NCBI GenBank assembly: GCA_051453625.1
Contig: JBOZIK010000001.1
Coordinates: forward strand, 263,819,298 to 263,883,297
DNA from: Welwitschia mirabilis
Lineage: Eukaryota; Gnetophyta; Gnetopsida; Welwitschiales
Reading direction: 5' to 3'
Length of the DNA stretch: 64,000 bases
Positions 61,607 to 64,000 of the stretch are shown piece by piece. Position 1 is the stretch's first letter, and each line of letters begins with the position of its first letter. The position numbers and the translations under genes are program-made. Below the pieces are notes generated by a model. That model made no database searches and was not told where the DNA came from. It saw nothing but the letters and a program-made list of their open reading frames with translations.

Positions 61607-64000
61607 TGTTACATATACATTTTTATTTATTCTAAAATTTACAAAGATTTAAGTTTAATGAAATATTTAAAAAGATTTAATTATTTTAAAATCTATAACT
61701 AATCCAAATATTATGTTTTTATATTAAAGTATTGTATGAGTATCTTTTGATTAAAATATTGCATACAACTTTTAAATGTTCTTATAGTGGTAAAGACTTC
61801 ATTTATTTTCATTTTATTGCAGTTTCCTGAAATCTATGCATTTAAATGTAAATTATGAAGGCTTCTTATTCATTTTTTCTCATTATTATAATTAAATATA
61901 AAGCATTATTTTTTAATATATTATTAAAAGCACCTAGTGGCTAGGCAAACATTTATGAGATGTTATGAAACTCCCTTTACCATTATATCATGTTATGCCC
62001 CTTTGTATTCTTGAGCTTAATCACCTTACTCATGTTCTCTCACTTTAAATAGAGTCTTTTCTTTCTCAAATCTAGTTTACTTTTTCAAAAATAACCTTGC
62101 CTTAAAATCTTGAAGCTTAAGAGGTCTATGATCTTTGAAAACTTGGAAGATCTTAAAATAGTAAACATATATAGGCATGGTCCTATAATTTTCTATTTTC
62201 TTGATGGTCCTTTCTTATGCATTTTGTTATTTAGATTAATATGTATATATATTTCTATAAGTCCAATGTTAAATAATGCATTGCTTGAAAAAGATAAACT
62301 GTATGTTGATACATGTCTCAACTCCATTTTATCCTTTTTCTTGGTATGTTGAAATTATCTTTATTTGTATTACATAATAATTCGTGATTAATCCTTATCA
62401 TAATCACCTTGTCATCATGATATTGAAATCTATGGTTAAGGTGATATGTTATGGTCAAACTTATATTGTTTTCTTCACATCATTTTGTTTCAACTTATGG
62501 TCATGGATTTTCACAAATTGCCGAATGAGGCAATGGGCTTAACAAATTACTAAATGAGGTAGTGAAGTGAAAATACCATAGACCACTGAATGAGGCAGTG
62601 AAAATATTAGATTTACCACAGATCACCGAATGAGGTAGTGGGCTTCACAGATTACCTAATAAGGTAGTGAAGGTAATGATAATTGATATCTATATATATA
62701 TATATATAGATGAGAACTATAAATCGTTGAAAGAGGCAATGGGCTTCACATATCACCAAATGAGATAGTGAAGTTAAATATTATATGAGAACCACATATC
62801 ACCAAATGAGGCAGTGCTCTTTACATATCACTGAACGAGGTAGTGAAGTGATTGAGATGTTTTAATATATTTAATATTCTCATTCATAATCATAAGACCA
62901 GTTTTTGTCTTATACTTTGATCCTCTCAGAGTCTTAATTTGTTTTTCCTATCTTAACTCTTAAAGATTCTTGCCAAATTACCTATTCTTGTCTAGACCAT
63001 ACTGGAGGCTATGAGATTTTTACAATTCTCATTTCATACTTTTATGTGATAGGTGATAAATCTAGAGTTTAATTTCTAAGGTGGACACGAGTATATGAAA
63101 TATCATTGGTACTATATTGGTGAAAAATCTTCTAAATAATTGTAATCCCTTTTGACTACTTAAGGTTAAGTGCCTAAAATACATGAGCATTCAATATGTC
63201 ATCTATTATTGTGATAAGAAATAAACTCCATTTTATTTTATATGTATGGTTTGCAATATGTGAAGTCTATTCTAAAGATTCATGTTATATTTAATGATGA
63301 ATATTTTTCTTGAAATTTCTAGAAATAAATTATGGTTAATTGAGATCACATTTTACTTAAAAAGTCTTTAGTGTGAATCTTGAATCTTTAGCTATGTATT
63401 TTACCTCAAAAATACATTAAATGATGATTTGTAATTGTAATTTTCTTGAGTCATTATCTTAGATGAGTTTGAATTGGTATTTAACTTCCATGATTTAATT
63501 GCAATACTTTCTTGTTTATAAGAGAGTAGAGAATAATATGCCTTGAAATGAATATTAATGTTTATTTAATAATAATAATAATAAATTATAAAAATATATA
63601 TACATATGTACATATATATATATTTAAAATCTAATTTAATTAGGCTCAAAGTGAGACATGATTAACTATTTAATTACTACAAGATTTATGGAAGGTACTA
63701 ATTATAAATAAATGATTAACGATAGTGAGAGGTCTAATTTATCATAATTAAGTTAAAGTACCACTTGTATAGTAATTGAATTATCATAAGAGATGAATCA
63801 TAATTAAACTTTAATTAAAGTGAGTGATCTGGTACATGCAACATGACTTAAACCATTGACCACTCCATTTGTATTAATGACTATTTATCGTTATACCTTA
63901 CAAGCAATTAAGAATGAAACATAAACATTTATTTTTTGTATGTCAACATTTCAAATAATGTTATCATTCATTAGAAGGTAAATAAGCCCCTTTTAATAAG
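61607..64000 (+). repeat. 3' LTR of element D (continues past the window)
   Basis: Begins TGTTACATATAC after the polypurine tract. No end or target duplication is seen before 64000, so the LTR is long (over 2.3 kb) or other sequence follows. It includes the hairpin-repeat array and a TA-rich microsatellite near 63585-63625. The open frame at 62110-62352 lies within it and has no recognisable domain. Confidence 0.55.
62511..62850 (+). repeat. Array of nine ~28-bp hairpin-forming repeats
   Basis: Nine units of form aca.atcaccgaatgaggya plus gtg begin at about 62513, 62541, 62578, 62618, 62646, 62719, 62748, 62793 and 62822. Within units, arms flank a GAATGA-type loop, for example TTGCC-gaatga-GGCAA and CACTG-aatgagg-CAGTG. 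Tails alternate between gggctt and gaagt, so the basic period is a dimer of ~55-75 bp. A (TA)n run interrupts the array at 62691-62709. Confidence 0.88.

Noticed and set aside
62511-62850. Hairpin repeats as a CRISPR array
   Set aside because: Spacing is irregular and dimeric, spacers are not unique and no cas-like gene is present. Position in an LTR explains it better.
1-64000. tRNA, rRNA, organellar inserts or intact host genes
   Set aside because: I saw no cloverleaf with A/B boxes beyond primer sites, no rRNA-like or organellar blocks, and no intact multi-exon gene. A covariance-model or homology search could still find something I missed.

Overview
This is about 64 kb of a large, repeat-rich plant nuclear genome, strongly A+T-rich by eye. 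I see no intact gene. Almost everything recognisable is decayed LTR retrotransposon sequence of the Ty3/Gypsy superfamily: chromovirus-like elements with an initiator-Met tRNA primer site, and an Athila/Tat-like family with an Asp-tRNA-like primer site. The evidence for a plant is the element lineages, the long LTRs (up to 3.4 kb), nested insertion and heavy C-to-T decay. I cannot name the species. Eight runs of N are assembly gaps, and reading frames that cross them are artefacts.

Layout. 1-3777: 5' end of an Athila/Tat-like element on the minus strand (gag, primer site, LTR 'A1'), running out of the window on the left. 3968-7444: a lone minus-strand LTR of family B. 7445-9120: 3' end of a plus-strand Gypsy element (integrase, polypurine tract, LTR start). 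10382-16625: two ~2.0-kb direct repeats ('G'), each with 68-bp tandem units. 18924-20892: a solo LTR of family A with a perfect AATAA target duplication. 24492-45959: one minus-strand chromovirus-like element (C) bounded by TAGGA duplications. A second complete minus-strand chromovirus (B, 27123-38163) is nested inside its 3' LTR, and C's 5' LTR preserves the empty insertion site. 46531-47760: a plus-strand solo LTR of family A. 48306-56921: a minus-strand Gypsy element (H) with short ~0.42-kb LTRs. Between its primer site and gag it carries about 3.7 kb of extra cargo: a degenerate gene on the opposite strand with a TATA box, a probable intron and coiled-coil-like sequence, plus a minisatellite. 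58586-64000: a plus-strand chromovirus-like element (D), internally shortened, whose 3' LTR holds an array of short hairpin-forming repeats.

The coding remnants are retroelement modules (capsid/nucleocapsid, protease, reverse transcriptase, RNase H, integrase), all broken by stops or frameshifts. The most unusual item is the antisense gene carried by element H. The best supported historical result is the B-inside-C nesting, confirmed by two target-site duplications and a paralogous empty site in the same window.
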